A model generated the notes under the pieces. It had not been told where the DNA came from and made no database searches. It saw only the letters and a list, made by a program, of their open reading frames with translations. A stretch of DNA of 64,000 nucleotides, taken from contig USLU01000023.1 of NCBI GenBank assembly GCA_900555635.1, forward strand, positions 1 to 64,000, read 5' to 3'. Numbering within the stretch: position 1 is the first letter of the stretch; each line of letters starts with the position of its first letter. The position numbers and the translations under genes are program-made. Source of the DNA: an uncultured Bacteroides sp. (lineage in GTDB: Bacteria > Bacteroidota > Bacteroidia > Bacteroidales > Bacteroidaceae). Positions 63,981 to 64,000 of this stretch are shown one piece after another.

Positions 63981-64000
63981 TTCCTACTTTGTAAATAGTA

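Overview
The window comes from a gut Bacteroides-type chromosome (Bacteroidales). It has several SusC/SusD pairs, a sigma/anti-sigma pair feeding a SusC with an STN domain, many secreted glycoside hydrolases with signal peptides or lipoboxes, and promoters of the Bacteroides type (TTTG, 19-20 nt, TAnnTTTG). I saw no tRNA, rRNA, CRISPR array, intact insertion sequence or integrase.

Region 1 (1-21.6 kb) is the SusCD-free flank of a plant-polysaccharide locus. It holds a GH28-like pseudogene, an intact GH28-like protein, a GH127-type enzyme, a secreted alpha/beta hydrolase, an M3-like metallopeptidase with its own promoter, GH97, GH43 and GH88. On the other strand are an orphan TPR histidine kinase, GH31, a membrane-spanning propeller/AraC regulator with no kinase, and a LacI regulator. 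Between the last two lies a phased array of four 22-bp palindromic units. The enzyme set suggests an acidic, arabinose-containing, pectin-like or arabinogalactan-like substrate (inference).

Region 2 (21.6-27.6 kb) is an operon diverging from lacI: aldo-keto reductase, amidohydrolase-type lactonase, FucP-like permease, zinc alcohol dehydrogenase and a secreted beta-propeller protein. The first four match, in kind and order, the L-galactose to D-tagaturonate pathway known from Bacteroides vulgatus. The propeller protein is a candidate exo-enzyme of unknown family that would release the sugar.

Region 3 (27.7-44.4 kb) is a host-glycan-type utilisation locus. A divergent ECF sigma gene faces fecR, SusC (with STN), SusD, SusC, SusD and GH84, and a GH20 hexosaminidase follows the sigma gene. 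The target is probably beta-GlcNAc-containing glycans.

Region 4 (44.4-64 kb) is mostly housekeeping: ABC permease and ATPase, a DUF4836 lipoprotein, RsmE, a bifunctional nuclease, a nucleoside symporter, RlmI, an RNase D-like exonuclease, DUF5063, FtsK, a LolA-like protein, TrxB, a second GH20 and a Crp/Fnr regulator. It also contains a decayed locus (VapE fragment joined to a truncated DUF1016 gene carrying a nonsense codon, beside a 57-residue acidic ORF), an HU-like gene whose upstream region has a strong promoter opening directly into a 94-nt hairpin, a small-RNA candidate, and several intergenic elements built of 7-bp tandem repeats in inverted arms. Three of those elements supply or touch the stop codon of a gene.
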